DNA from: Campanula takesimana
Taxonomy: Eukaryota; Streptophyta; Magnoliopsida; Asterales; Campanulaceae
Length of the DNA stretch: 64,000 bases
Assembly: GCA_026119855.1 (NCBI GenBank)
Contig: JAOWBW010000426.1
Span: 62,001-126,000, forward strand
Direction of reading: 5' to 3'
Part shown: positions 1 to 10,778 of the stretch, one piece after another
How the letters are laid out: each line of letters begins with the position of its first letter
How positions within the stretch are numbered: position 1 is the first letter of the stretch
Position numbers and translations under genes: made by a program
The notes under the pieces: model-generated
Database searches by the model: none
Told to the model about the DNA's origin: nothing
The model's input: only the letters and a program-made list of their open reading frames with translations

Positions 1-647
1 CATCTATTATTAGGATTTACGTGATTATAGAGACTTCGGCGCCTCTATGACATGCGTATCCTTGATCGATCGTGGTTGGCAGAAGCCTCGGTGTTTCTAT
101 TCGCGAGAGATCCAACATCGATTACTTTAGCGCAATCGGCAGGAACCCTGGCGATCCTGATTGCGTTTACCATTCCATCTTGGGATTATTTAGACAACGT
201 AGTCTCTATCTTTCCCAAATAACTTCATTGCTTACGAATGTTCGTTCTTCATACAAGATAGTATCCGTAGGTTTATTATCCCTATCAGAAGTCCGATGTC
301 TCGTTTTATCCCCAGTAGATCTCTGAACTACGACCGGCTTGATTCCTCGGAGGATACGTAGGAAACCTGAAAAGGTCCAGCCACCCGACCGACGCGGTTA
401 TCTCTCATCCCCAGCAGGTGCATTTTCCCCAGCAGAAGACGTTGCTCCCCACCAGAGGACAGTTATTCCCAATTTCCCATCAGATTTGAACTACGTTTGG
501 CTTGATTCCCCCGCGGATACGTAGGTCGCCTGCCAAGGTTCAGCCGTTCCCTTACCTTTCATCTGTTTTGAAACTCATGTTTCAGACGGATCCTTCTTTT
601 ATCGTCGACCCCACATTGCCTTGCAAGAAGCGTCGCCGAGGGGCTAC
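1..647 (+). mobile_element. A0: 3' internal end of a family A Tat element
   Basis: This segment matches the stretch just upstream of the A1 3' LTR (about 56200-56851) and, inverted, 62591-63230. It is the non-coding 3' internal region of a family A element whose body lies left of the window. It holds part of one 115-bp repeat unit, a hairpin-forming stretch near 131-165, two CTACG/CGTAG hairpins (328-361 and about 489-520), and a purine-rich tract ending CGCCGAGGGGCTAC at 634-647, which is the likely polypurine tract because an LTR starts at 648. Short ORFs here have no recognisable domain. Confidence 0.8.
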
Positions 648-1795
648 TGTTAGTACCCGACCTGAAAATGAGTTTATTAGACTTTCCCAAAAATACAAGG
701 ACTTTATAGGAATTAGAAACCTTGCAAAGACTTGTCCTGGATTCCCAAAATATCTCATTTATGACAAAATCCATCAAAATAGGCAACTTAGGGTTACCAT
801 AAAGCAACAGTGAAACCCTAGCTTGAAAATCAAGTCAGCCTGCGAACTTGGCCAGGCGGCCAACATTGTTACGCGTTGATCTTGGCCACGCGGCCAACAT
901 TGTCGCCGTCTTCAACCATGGCCAGGCGGCCAACCTTGTGCCGGATGATCTGGACCATCAGATCTTCCCCTCAGTTTACTATATAAACCAATCCCATGCT
1001 ATTGGTTTAAGGATCCGATTTTGAGAGCTCTAAGTACGAATTTTGGAGTTCTTAAACAATATTTTGCTCTCTAATTAGCATTCAAACCTCAAGAAGATCC
1101 AAGGTTTATTTCTTGCCAACATAGGTAAGTTTTCTAACTTTTTCTTCGTGTTCTTGCATTATTTTTAATGTAGATCTTTCATATTCATGTTCGTACATGT
1201 TTATTCATAGTTTCTTCATATTCTTTGCATGTTCATTCATATGTTCATAATATGTTCTTCGCATGTTCTTCGTGTTCATAGATTAAAACCTTATTTATGC
1301 TATATTTAGGGTTGCGATCTTCATAATTACATGTTATTTCATAGCCGATGATGATCGAGGGTTCATCAACCCGAGGATGATCTAGGAACTACTTCTAAAC
1401 CCTAATCTTTAGGTAAATTCCCCTTCATTAGGCATGATCCCGATTCTTCTGACTATTCTAATTCTCTGCGAACTACGCTGACCTGAGCTTCTCACATTGA
1501 GAGGAACGTAGGCAATCTTCGGATCCGGTCTAAATCACTAACACACTACTAACACCGCATCATGATAGAAAGACCGATCAATTCGGGCAATAGGAGTGAT
1601 AACGTTCAATATTCTTCTCTTGTTGTAATTTGACCCCCGAACCCACTAGAAATGCTTTTTTCAATGTTTTGGCTTTAATTAAAACGGCGTGGCGACTCTC
1701 ATAATTTTAATGTCGTTGAAGAATATTCCTTTTGTAAATAAAAATAATCACAAGATACTTCCCATGCGTCGCTTCATCGGAAAGGGGTATTCACA
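648..1795 (+). repeat. A0 3' LTR (family A)
   Basis: This 1148-bp LTR begins TGTTAG and ends TTCACA. It has the same length as the A1 3' LTR (56852-57999) and a near-identical inverted copy at 61440-62590. Upstream of the TATA box (TATATAAA at 980-987) lie three copies of a GGCC-arm near-palindrome between 848 and 935. A strong splice-donor consensus (ATAG|GTAAGT, cut after 1124) lies in the transcribed part. A CTACG/CGTAG hairpin is at 1473-1511, and TGGCGACTCT, identical to the first ten primer-site bases, is at 1690-1699. Confidence 0.92.
980..987 (+). promoter_or_regulatory. TATA box of the family A LTR
   Basis: TATATAAA lies 333 bp into the LTR, directly after the GGCC-arm motif cluster. 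The same box is found at 3676-3683 and 57185-57192, and inverted at 62250-62257. Confidence 0.75.
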
Positions 1796-1914
1796 AGTGT
1801 CGAGAAAATCCCTTCGTTTGACCTAAGGAGAGTCAAGCTCCGACTTTGACTCATTGAGAGTCAAGTTGAATGTCCAAGAAAATCGGCCGTCCCTGACGTA
1901 AGCCCAGCAAAGAT
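1796..1914. other. Short spacer after the A0 LTR
   Basis: This sequence differs from the primer-site region that normally follows a 5' LTR, so the LTR at 648-1795 is a 3' or solo LTR. It leads into the minisatellite. No coding signal is seen. Confidence 0.5.
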
Positions 1915-2547
1915 GAGAATTAGGTCCCCCGAGCGACCATTATGAGATGAAGATTAGGTCCCCCGAGCGACCATTGTGAGATAAAAAATTAGGTCCCCCG
2001 AGCGACCGTTGTGAGATAAAATTAGGTCCCCCGAGCGACCATTGTGAGATGAGAATTAGGTCTCCCGAGCGACCATTGTGAGATGAAGATTAGGTCCCCC
2101 GAGTGACCATTGTGAGATAAAAATTAGGTCCCCGAGCGACCATTGTGAGAAGAAAATTAGGTCCCGAGCGACCGCTGTGAGATAAAATTAGGTCCCCCGA
2201 GCGACCGTTGTGAGATAAAATAGGTCCCCCCGAGCGACCATTGTGAGATAAAAATTAGGTCCCCCCGAGCGACCGTTGTGAGATAAAATTAAGTCCCCCG
2301 AGTGACCATTGTGAGATGAAAATTAGGGTCCCCCGAGCGACCGTCTTGAAAAAAGTATTAGGTCCCCCGAGCGACCGTTGTGAGATGAAAATTAGGTCCC
2401 CCGAGCGACCGTCTTGAAAAAGTATTAGGTCCCCCGAGCGACCGTTTGTGAATAAAAAATTAGGTCCCCCGAGCGAACGTTGTGAGATAAAATCAGATCC
2501 CCCGAGCGACCATTGTGAGATAAAATTAGGTCCCCCGAGCGATTGTG
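1915..2547. repeat. Minisatellite, about 32-bp unit, about 20 copies
   Basis: A contiguous array of a unit built on TTAGGTCCCCCGAGCGACC plus a short A/T-rich tail (GTGAGATAAAA type). Copies differ by small substitutions and 1-3 base indels, mainly in the C-run and the A-rich tail. The array runs directly into the run of N, so its true length is unknown. It is not a CRISPR array because the units abut without unique spacers. Confidence 0.92.
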
Positions 2548-2647
2548 NNNNNNNNNNNNNNNNNNNNNNNNNNNNNNNNNNNNNNNNNNNNNNNNNNNNN
2601 NNNNNNNNNNNNNNNNNNNNNNNNNNNNNNNNNNNNNNNNNNNNNNN
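2548..2647. other. Assembly gap (100 N)
   Basis: Exactly 100 undetermined bases, the usual placeholder for a gap of unknown size. The gap sits inside or at the end of the minisatellite, a common cause of assembly breaks. Confidence 0.98.
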
Positions 2648-3612
2648 CCATACCCCCTCAAGTTATCATTTATTTCATATCAATAAAGAGATGTTTTGAT
2701 TATTATTGTTGTTCATGTTTACTTATAATAATCTCCGTCCCTAGTACTTGTTAAGTACTAGTATAAAGGCTAAATGATCATGGGATGATCATGTTAGATT
2801 TAGGGTACTTGTTTGGAACAAGGTACTGGACATGACCCGCTGTATGAGATTTATGTCATGGTCTATGTCGAACATATATCTCATATTAGTTATGTCAATT
2901 GAATCCTTAGACATGAAGTTATTATAGTCTTCCACTTGATGAACATTATGTTTGACATATTCAAACGCTACTTTTAACCGAGTAGTTATAAAGGGTATGA
3001 TTGGCATAATCGGATTCCCGTTGGAAGAATAATAAGCTAAATGGATTTGTCCCTCCACGGAGAGATGTCAAGCTTGGGCCCCTCGAAGGAATGATGTTGA
3101 TGAAATGTTCGGCCGGACTCAAATGGATTGATTGGATCAATAGCATTTGAATTATCAACATATTCGGAATCGAGAAAGTATTGAACATGACAAGTTGACT
3201 GTTTGACCATGACTTGTGTTCAAAGACATCATGGACAAAGGGGTTATGACATATTCTAAAGGAATGCGAACTTGTATCTAGTTATACTATTTGGGTAGGT
3301 ATGACGGTTTGCTAGAACCTAATCATATCTTATGGAATCATGTTTGAGCCCATTGCCAACTTAGTATAATTCTAGAGGGTCACACACAATAGAACGAATC
3401 TTAAATAAAAGGACTGTATTGGAATTTAGGGTCGAAGGACCTCAAGGGAATTTCTGGAATTATTCTGGGCTTCCTGGTCAACCAAGCGGGCGCTTGGGAT
3501 GAACCAGGCGGGCGCCTGAATGATTTCTAAAAGGCCCGGACCTTCTGGTCAAATAAGCGGGCGCCTGGGTAGGACCAGGCAGGCGCCCGGTATGCCGACA
3601 GAAAAATTCCTA
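2648..3612 (+). repeat. R repeat, partial copy
   Basis: This stretch is nearly the same as 58034-58985. The right-hand copy continues to a TATA box (59038) and a TG/CA-type end, so R looks like the U3 part of an LTR from an unidentified element. The segment 3483-3596 holds four GC-rich near-palindromes of the type AGCGGGCGCCTG. At 3612 the homology stops abruptly and family A LTR sequence begins. Confidence 0.75.
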
Positions 3613-4486
3613 ATTCGCCAGGCGGCCAACCTTGCGCTGGATGATCCTGACCATCAGATTTTCCCATCAGCCTACTATATAAACCATTCCATTCCATTCG
3701 TTTAAGGGTCCGATTTTGAGAGCTCGAAGTCCGAATTTTGGAGTTCTTAAACACTATTTTGCTCTCTAATTAGCATTCAAACACTCAAGAAGATCCAAGG
3801 TTTATTTCTTGCCAACATAGGTAAGTTTTCTAACTTTTTCTTCATGATCTTGCATCATTTTTAATGTAGATCTTTTATATTCATGTTCTTACATGTTTAT
3901 TCATAGTTTCTTCATACGCTTTGCATGTTCATTCATATGTTCATAATATGTTCTTCATATGTTCATCGTGTTCATAGATTAAAACCTTATTTATGCTATA
4001 TTTAGGGTTGCGATCTTCATAATTACATGTTATTTCATAGCCGATGATGATCTAGGGTTCATCAACCCGAGGATGATCTAGGAACTACTTCTAAACCCTA
4101 ATCTTTAGGTAATTCCCCCCTCATTATGCATGATCCCGATTCTTCTGCCTATTCTAATTCTCTACGAACTACGCTGACCTGAGCTTCTCACATTGAGAGG
4201 AACGTAGGCAATCTTCGGATCCGAATCACTAACACACTACTAACACATTCATCATGATAGAAAGACCGATCAATTCGGGCAATAGGAGTGATAACGTTCA
4301 ATATTCTTCTCTTGTTGTAATTTGACCCCCGAACCCACTAAAAATGCTTTTTTCAATGTTTTGGCTTTAATTAAAACGGCGTGGCGACTCTCATAATTTT
4401 AATGTCGTTAAGAATATTCCCTTTGTAAATAAAAATAATCACAAGATACTTCCCATGCGTCGCTTCATCGGAAAGGGGTATTCACA
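3613..4486 (+). repeat. A1 5' LTR, 5' part replaced by R
   Basis: About 874 bp matching 57127-57999 of the A1 3' LTR; the first 275 bp or so are missing and R sequence lies in their place. The part kept includes one GGCC-arm motif, TATA (3676-3683), the splice donor, the CTACG hairpin and the TGGCGACTCT copy. It ends TTCACA at 4486, directly before the primer site. Confidence 0.85.
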
Positions 4487-4487
4487 G

Positions 4488-4505
4488 TGGCGACTCTGCT
4501 GGGGA
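4488..4505 (+). other. A1 primer-binding site (tRNA-Arg type)
   Basis: TGGCGACTCTGCTGGGGA starts two bases after the LTR end. It is complementary to a tRNA-Arg 3' end as used by Ogre/Tat elements. It marks the LTR ending at 4486 as a 5' LTR. Confidence 0.85.
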
Positions 4506-4559
4506 CTGCTTTGAAACTTTTTCAAACTTAGTGGGTCTAACTTTCGTTCACATCATGAT

Positions 4560-4790
4560 CTTTGCCATGTTCTCACATGCACCACACACTTTGCCATGTT
4601 TACACATGCACACACCTGCTATGTTTACACATGCACACACCTGCCATGTTTACACATGCACACACTTGCCATGTTTACACATGCACCCTACACACACTTG
4701 CCATGTTTACACATGCACACACTTGCCATGTTTATACATGCACCTCACATACTTGCCATGTTTACACATGCACCCGTGCACCCCGTAATG
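4560..4790. repeat. Minisatellite in the A1 leader, about 25-bp unit
   Basis: About eight units built on TGCCATGTTTACACATGCAC, with length variation. Each unit contains ATG codons and is open in more than one frame, so the short ORFs over it are by-products of the repeat. Confidence 0.9.
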
Positions 4791-5454
4791 TTAATACTTG
4801 TACTCTGTTGATACTTGTACTTTGTATATACCTTGTATCCTTGTACCTTTGTTATTTTTGCTTTAGTATTAGGGTCAAACAAAACTCTGCTATGCTCCCT
4901 TGTTCATTGTTCTCTATCTCTATCTCTCTCTTTCTCTCATGCATTGCATCGCATCATCCTAACAAAAAAAAAACTTCTCTCTTTTCTCCTTAAAAAGAAT
5001 TAGTTTCTTGCCACACACTACCACTAGTCCGTGTCAGCACTGCACAGGTCCCCATTACCCGGAGTATTCGATGTGCAGGAATTTGTGCGCTACTGTCGCA
5101 CTCTTTTCGAGTCACTCGTCTATTCCACTCACCGTATACGGTGGGAACCTTTTACCTAGCCCGTGTCAACCCACACTAGTATAGGTAACACACCTAGGTT
5201 TTGACCGGTTGGTTTGGCTAGCTTTTTATTAATAGTCAATTAACGTGCTGTCTATGTCGAGTCATCCCCAAGTCAATGATGAATCGAGATCTTTGAGAGA
5301 AAGTGCACAAAAAAGTGATTTCCCTACAAGGGACGTGCCATGGTGAGATGAGTGTTTATTGTCAAGATCTCCGACCATCATTAACTTGCGTAGGATGCAA
5401 CATAGACATCACGTTAAATGCCTTTAAGAAAGGGTTAGTCGTAGGATCCGATGG
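4791..5454 (+). other. A1 leader, unstructured part
   Basis: Untranslated leader between the minisatellite and the structured block before gag. It holds CT-rich runs near 4915-4940 and A-runs near 4965. No protein domain is visible. Confidence 0.5.
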
Positions 5455-5612
5455 TTGGTGGAAGCCGCTTGCCCTATAGGACCCTCGCCCAAATTGTCCG
5501 TTTGGGAGTGTGCAATGCAGGTGAAAAACGAGGGGTCTATAGACGTAGTGATGGCCTCCACTGACCGTAGTCTTCTAACTATTTGCGAAAAAAGGGTATC
5601 CCTTCCAACCAA
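5455..5612 (+). other. Structured RNA leader upstream of A1 gag
   Basis: Nested complementary segments: an outer arm pair 5455-5464 with 5602-5612 (one bulge), a middle pair 5474-5487 with 5529-5542 (six plus six pairs around a two-base internal loop), and an inner perfect pair CCCAAA 5488-5493 with TTTGGG 5501-5506. It lies within 200 bases of the likely gag start, as do the leader structures of B1 and D1. A role in packaging, dimerisation or translation is inferred from position only. Confidence 0.55.
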
Positions 5613-5659
5613 TTAGGATGTAAATAATGTATGTTTTTGTAAATTAAAATATACTTTGC

Positions 5660-7036
5660 ATGAGCCTTCCCCCTCTCCTAAAAGCTTCATTGCCCTTCAA
5701 CCTTTCAGCAAAGCAAGTTTGGATCCGTTCGGGTGGTCGACTACAACGTGAAGCTTCTACTCCGTCCACGTTCTCAGTCTCGTCATCAGCAATGTCAACT
5801 CCCGCTTCATCTTTAGCCTCTGCTCCTCTTGCTAGTGCCGCCGAGCTCAACACTGAGGCTACTCTCAATGGTATTCCCCCAAGCCTCCAGAACTTCCTCG
5901 CCGATCTCGAAGCCAAGATCAAGAATCTCGAAGAAAGCAACAAGATGTTGGAAGATCAGAACCAACAGTTGAAGGGTCACATTCAACAAAAGGGAACTAA
6001 ACTGGTGCCCGATGGTGAGAATTTCATTTATGTCGAGGATGAAGAGGTCAATACCAAATGTCTCCCCAACACCAATGCCACTGCCTTCCCATTCCCAAGC
6101 TACCGCAATGTTGCACCTCCTTCTCTCTACACCCAACAAGGTTTCACTACCATGAGCAAGAACAAGGCTGTCTATGAACCTTCTCCTGAACTGCTTGGTG
6201 GATACCTTTCTGCTAGCAAACTACCCGCACCCTCGTCGCCTCTGAGTATTGGGATGGCCGCTGCTACTACTTCCACTACTCCTCCCGTCATTCTGTCAGA
6301 ATCTATACCCGATATCTCCAATCACCCTGTGGTTACAGCCATGCAAGAGCAAATGTTCAAGTTGATCCAGACCGTGGATAAGCAAAGTGCACCGACTACC
6401 AAGACAATCAACCCTAGCCAAGTGGGGGCTCTCCCCAAAGATTTCAAGATGCCTAAGGTGGAAATGTTTCATGGCGACTCGTGTCCTAAGACTCATTTGG
6501 ATAGTTATGTGTTGGCCATGAGGGCTCGTGACTGCACCAACGAACAAATGGCTCGCGTATTCCATAGCACTTTGGATGGTATAGCTTTGCGTTGGTTCTT
6601 GGGGCTAGAACCAAGCGAGAGGCAAACTTGGGATCAAATCAGTACCATTTTCTGTGAGAAGTATCAAGATTACTTGGATTGGCATGTGAATCGAACCGAT
6701 CTTGAGAACACTATGCAAAAGCCCGGCGAGGCTATTTATGATTTTTACAAGAGGTGGAATCATCGGTTGTGCGAGGTCCAATACCCACCAAAAGCAAAGG
6801 AACAGAAACAGATTTTCTATAAGTGCTTGCTACCGGAGATGAAAGCAGCTATAGGTAATGGTTACTTCCCTGACTTGCGGGAAATGGTTGATGCCGGAGT
6901 AAGGTACGAAGCAGGGTTCACTGGGATTGCGCCGCCAAAGGAAAGTCCAAAGACCAACAACAACAACTCCTTCCGCTACAAGCCTCCTACTGCGCCTGCG
7001 CCTCCTAGGGGTGGAAAGGAGGCCATCGCCAAGTGA
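5660..7036 (+). pseudogene. gag: A1 Gag, N-terminal and capsid part
   Basis: The ORF gives 458 residues; an internal ATG at 5792 is an equally good start because the first 44 residues look like low-complexity leader. A predicted coiled coil lies at about residues 88-112 (LEESNKMLEDQNQQLKGHI). The retrotransposon Gag core runs from about residue 265 to 420, with the typical run FKMPKVEMFHGDSCPKTHL and a W-rich, charged helix region. The reading frame is lost near 7015, and a stop codon (7096-7098 in the downstream frame) separates it from the zinc-knuckle part. In life Gag would form the cytoplasmic particle and bind genomic RNA. Confidence 0.85.
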
Positions 7037-8493
7037 ATATGGTCCAGAAAGAGGTCCCGCTAGACGTCCAAGCCGTAACAAGGAATGGGGCTCCACAATA
7101 GAGGGACCATTTTGACGATTTTGGTATGCCCACGGGGAAGGTCTTTGACGTGTTAGTCAAGAGAGGTCTTATCAAGCCTTTAGAGAATTACCAACCCGCC
7201 TACCCAAGAACTGATTTGGACGCCTCCAAGTTCTGCAAGTATCACAAGCACATCGGGCACACAACGGATGGTTGTATTCAATTGAAGCGCGTAGTTCAAG
7301 GGTTGATCAATGACAAGAAGATCGAGAAGCCGAAGGGTCCTAATGTGGTGAATAACCCTCTTCCTAACAATGGGGGTAGGGTGAATATGGTGCAAACATG
7401 CGAGATCAGTATCCTAGAGCTCATGGATGCCTTTGACAAGATAGGGCTCACGATGGTGGATATCTTCATGGCATTAGTGACATTAGAAATCCTCGAACCA
7501 TTAGAAGGACACCTCCCCCGTCTTGGTTGCGATTTGTCAAAGTTTTGCCACTACCACAAGTGCACCGGTCACACTACCGAAGAATGCTTTGAACTCAAGA
7601 AAGCCGTGCAAGAGCTCATCCGCAAGGGAATTGTCGAAGACCCTAGAGATTATGTAGCTAGCAATGTACTCATGGTAGAACTTAGTGAGATCACTGATCC
7701 GGCCGAGCCTGTTGTGGCGGACTGTGATGAGATGGGTTGTATTTCAATGACTAATAATAAAGAACCTTCTTGCTACTTGTTGTCTTTAGAAGAACTAGTG
7801 AGTGAAGTCGAATCTCTAGAGGAAGAGAGTCCCAAACCCTCTCAAACTCTTTCTTGGGCCGAAATCTTCGAGGAGGCCGAAAAAACCGAAGTTTCGCCCC
7901 CTTGTCATGACACGCCATTGTCTTTGGAGGAGCTACGTGCAGAAGTTTGTCTCCTTACAAGATCCGGTCAAGTGTACCAATCCGACCCAAAGGGTGCAAA
8001 GAAAGTCTTTGGGAAAGAACCCGAGCAAGTCGACCTAGACAAAGAAGACCCTATCCTCACTCAACTCAAACAAACCCAGGCCTATATTTCACTCTGGTCC
8101 CTACTCACCTCCTCCCTAGCCCATCACCTCATGCTCGAGCAAAACCTCGCCGCCACCATGGTACCATCCACTACTACCCCGGAGCACGTCACCCACATGA
8201 TTGGTAATATCCACTATGGAAACATCATCAATTTCTCGGAGCTAGACAAGCCAGTGTTCGGAGTTGATCATAATGAGCCTTTATACATCACTGTTGAGGT
8301 AAATGGCAAGAAAATTCCCCGTGTATTCATTGATAATGGTTCTGCTATTAATATCCTGCCCTCAAGGATGATGGATGTGGTTGGCGTTCATGGTGTTGAT
8401 TTACGCCCATCCAAGCAAACCATCAAAGCTTATGACTCTACATGCCGCGCCGTGATAGGCGAAGCCACCTTGCCCATTACCATCGGAACAAGG
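7037..8493 (+). pseudogene. A1 Gag zinc-knuckle region and protease N-terminal half
   Basis: The open stretch from 7126 continues the polyprotein in a new frame. It contains two zinc knuckles of the CX2HX4HX4C type, FCKYHKHIGHTTDGC and FCHYHKCTGHTTEEC, so the knuckle is duplicated; B1 has one. An acidic linker follows. The aspartic protease begins near 8190 with active-site motif FIDNGSAINILP at about 8325-8360. The protease is cut at 8493 by the B1 insertion and resumes at 35003. Its product would process the Gag-Pol polyprotein. Confidence 0.82.
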
Positions 8494-9471
8494 TGTAGAC
8501 ACCCCACCTTGGACCGCTCACCCCGATTGCACATTTGATCTTGTGTTTCTCCCTATTTTAAGTGTTTCTCGTTAGTTTCTGTCACTTCCGTTAAGTTCCT
8601 GACTGACTTCGTTAAGTCCAGGGACTAAACTGAATGACAGGGCTGACTTTCTAGTCCATTCTATCAAAATTGCCTTCTCTGAGTCGCGCGCCTCCGACAG
8701 GAGGAGCCAGGCGCGCGCGCCTCCCGCCCCCAAAGCAGGAAGCGCGCGCCTCTGGGCGTCAGTTACAGATTTCTGGCCAGGATTCTCTCCCTTGCTCAAT
8801 TTACAGGATTTTGCCCGGGAAGGATTTCTTGGTGACTGAGTTTTGGCACCAAAAACACCTCTCTTTCACCTATAAAAACCTCCCTTTACCTCCATTTCAA
8901 GGACCGAAAATTGAACTTACAAAAACTATACCAAAATCACTTTCTAAAGGTTCTCCAAGGATCTCATCAAGCAATATTTGAAGTTCTTCAAATTGTAGGT
9001 AAAAGTCCATCTTTTCCTTTCTTTTCTACTTCATCTCCTCTCTCTCTTTTACTCTAATCAAATGTGCAATCACCCAAATCATTTTGGGACATGACTCTAA
9101 TGATCACCTCATCTCATTGAGGTTGGTTAAGGAGTTATCTCCTACATTCCAAATCCTATTTTAAACCCCCCCCCTTTTTTTATGACTTAAAGAAGAAGAA
9201 GAAGAACATTTTCATTCATGTAGATTTTGGTCAAGCAAGACCAACTTAAGTTAGGCGAGATGGGTGTTTCGGTACTTCCCATCTCGTAATCTAACCCCCG
9301 AACCTCAAAACAAAGAATCTCTGTTTTCGTAATCAAACTTAGGCTATAATCAATAGGTTTTTCTTATGTTCCTCAAAACATAGGTGGCGACTCTAAACAA
9401 TCTAAAACAAGTTAGACATCCTAGGATAATTCACCGCTCTAGCCAAGTTGTGGTTACCCGGGGTATCTACA
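8494..9471 (+). repeat. B1 5' LTR (family B)
   Basis: 978-bp LTR beginning TGTAGACACC and ending TATCTACA, paired with 34030-35002. A cluster of GCGCGCGCCTC-type motifs lies at 8685-8765, followed by TATA (TATAAAA, 8871-8877), a possible splice donor (TAG|GTAAAAG near 8997) and TGGCGACTCT at 9385-9394. C-run length at about 9168 differs from the partner LTR. Confidence 0.93.
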
Positions 9472-9472
9472 G

Positions 9473-9490
9473 TGGCGACTCTGCTGGGGA
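9473..9490 (+). other. B1 primer-binding site (tRNA-Arg type)
   Basis: TGGCGACTCTGCTGGGGA begins one spacer base after the LTR. It is identical to the A1 site. Confidence 0.87.
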
Positions 9491-10466
9491 CATTTGAGGG
9501 TTAAACTTGAATTCTGATCAAAATCTACATCTTTTCTGGGCATTCTGATTCCTGATGGGGGAGGCGCGCGCGTCTGGCCTCTTAAGCCTAAGGCGCGCAC
9601 ATCCCGCATCAAGAAACAGAATCGCCCACTTCTTCATGTTCTTCATCTTCTTCTTCTGCTATTCTGCACTAATCACTTCTGCAGGGGTTACAATATGAAC
9701 ATCGGACCAGGGCAATCCCCTGAGTCCAAAGTCTGACATTCTGACAGGTGTGCCCAGATGCGCGCGCCTCCCATAAGCATTGCGCCATGCGCGCGCGTCC
9801 CACATCAGCACTCAGAGGCGCACGCTTCTGGGTTGATTCCCAGAACAGAAACAGGTTTCAGTGACTGAGCAGAACAGTGGGGTGTGGGCACAGTTGCCTG
9901 CATCAGAACAGAATTGAACCCTCGGACTGTTTTAATTTTGTGTTTTATTTACCGGTGACACGGGTGATTCGGGAGTTGTAATTTATGTGCTTATGTGTTT
10001 GTTTTCTTTCTTTTCAAAAAAATAAAATAAAAAAAAACTAAAAAAATTTTTGTCACTTGTTAGACCTCACACTACATGCACATATTCCTATGAACTGCTC
10101 ACTATCGAGTCGCACAAGTCCAACCCCAAACCCGTCGAGGCCCGTCCTAGAAAGTTTCAAGCTCCACCCAACCTTGGCTCTTTCGAAGCGGTAAACCTCA
10201 GCCCGTGGCGTAGTTCAAGACTACATGCCGGGGGTGACCTTTGAGCCTCATATTCAAGCCGAGCACAAACCACACAATTCTAGTTAGGGTCTAACACTCT
10301 GTGACTCAAGTCGGTTTCCATGTACCGAGATTTCCCTAAACTAATGTCTTCAAATCATACATGCCAAAAGTGGTTATTTTGGACGAAAATAAAAATCCGT
10401 CCCCGCATGTATGCTTTACTACATTAATTTAGTTTAATCCCGATACACGTAGGATTCACAAGCGCG
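9491..10466 (+). other. B1 leader with GCGCGC motif cluster
   Basis: Non-coding leader. Between about 9560 and 9835 it holds five GC-rich motifs of the same kind as in the B LTR. The later part (10060-10400) matches the inverted D1 leader at about 42480-42880, including small stem-loops such as GTAGT/ACTAC near 10208-10222. No coding domain is seen. Confidence 0.6.
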
Positions 10467-10527
10467 ATGGAATCCGATGAGTATATGGGACCGCGAGATG
10501 GTCTATATACTAGTGTGACGATTCCAT
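10467..10527 (+). other. Conserved leader stem structure of B1
   Basis: The outer arms ATGGAATC (10467-10474) and GATTCCAT (10520-10527) pair perfectly over 8 bp. Inside, GTATATGGGACC (10481-10492) pairs with GGTCTATATAC (10500-10510) around a 7-base loop. D1 has the same structure at 42336-42396 with one compensatory pair change in the outer stem. It lies about 250 bases before the gag start. Confidence 0.7.
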
Positions 10528-10778
10528 TATTTTCTTAGAAACCCCAAAAGGGATTCATTCCCTCCGACTTATAAAAAAAAAAAAGAGTCTTTTCTTATGT
10601 GGTTCGAGTCGTGTGCCCAACTGTGTGTTCTAAGCCTCTTCATGGACCGCAAGTGTTACTCAAGACTGACAAGGGCCTCTTCTGGAATATAGGTTCAATT
10701 GGTACTTACAGAGTCTACCGGGATTCATCAAATCGGTTAGTCCGTGAAGAGATCGCTCCAACAGCTCCAACAGCAACC

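Noticed and set aside
1915..2547. Possible CRISPR-like array
   Set aside because: Units abut with no unique spacers, and the context is a plant retrotransposon cluster.
2425..2754. ORFs crossing the N run
   Set aside because: They exist only because N codons are not read as stops.
4531..4993. Overlapping Cys/His-rich ORFs in the A1 leader
   Set aside because: They are the translation of a 25-bp minisatellite; the apparent zinc-finger look comes from TGC/CAC codons.
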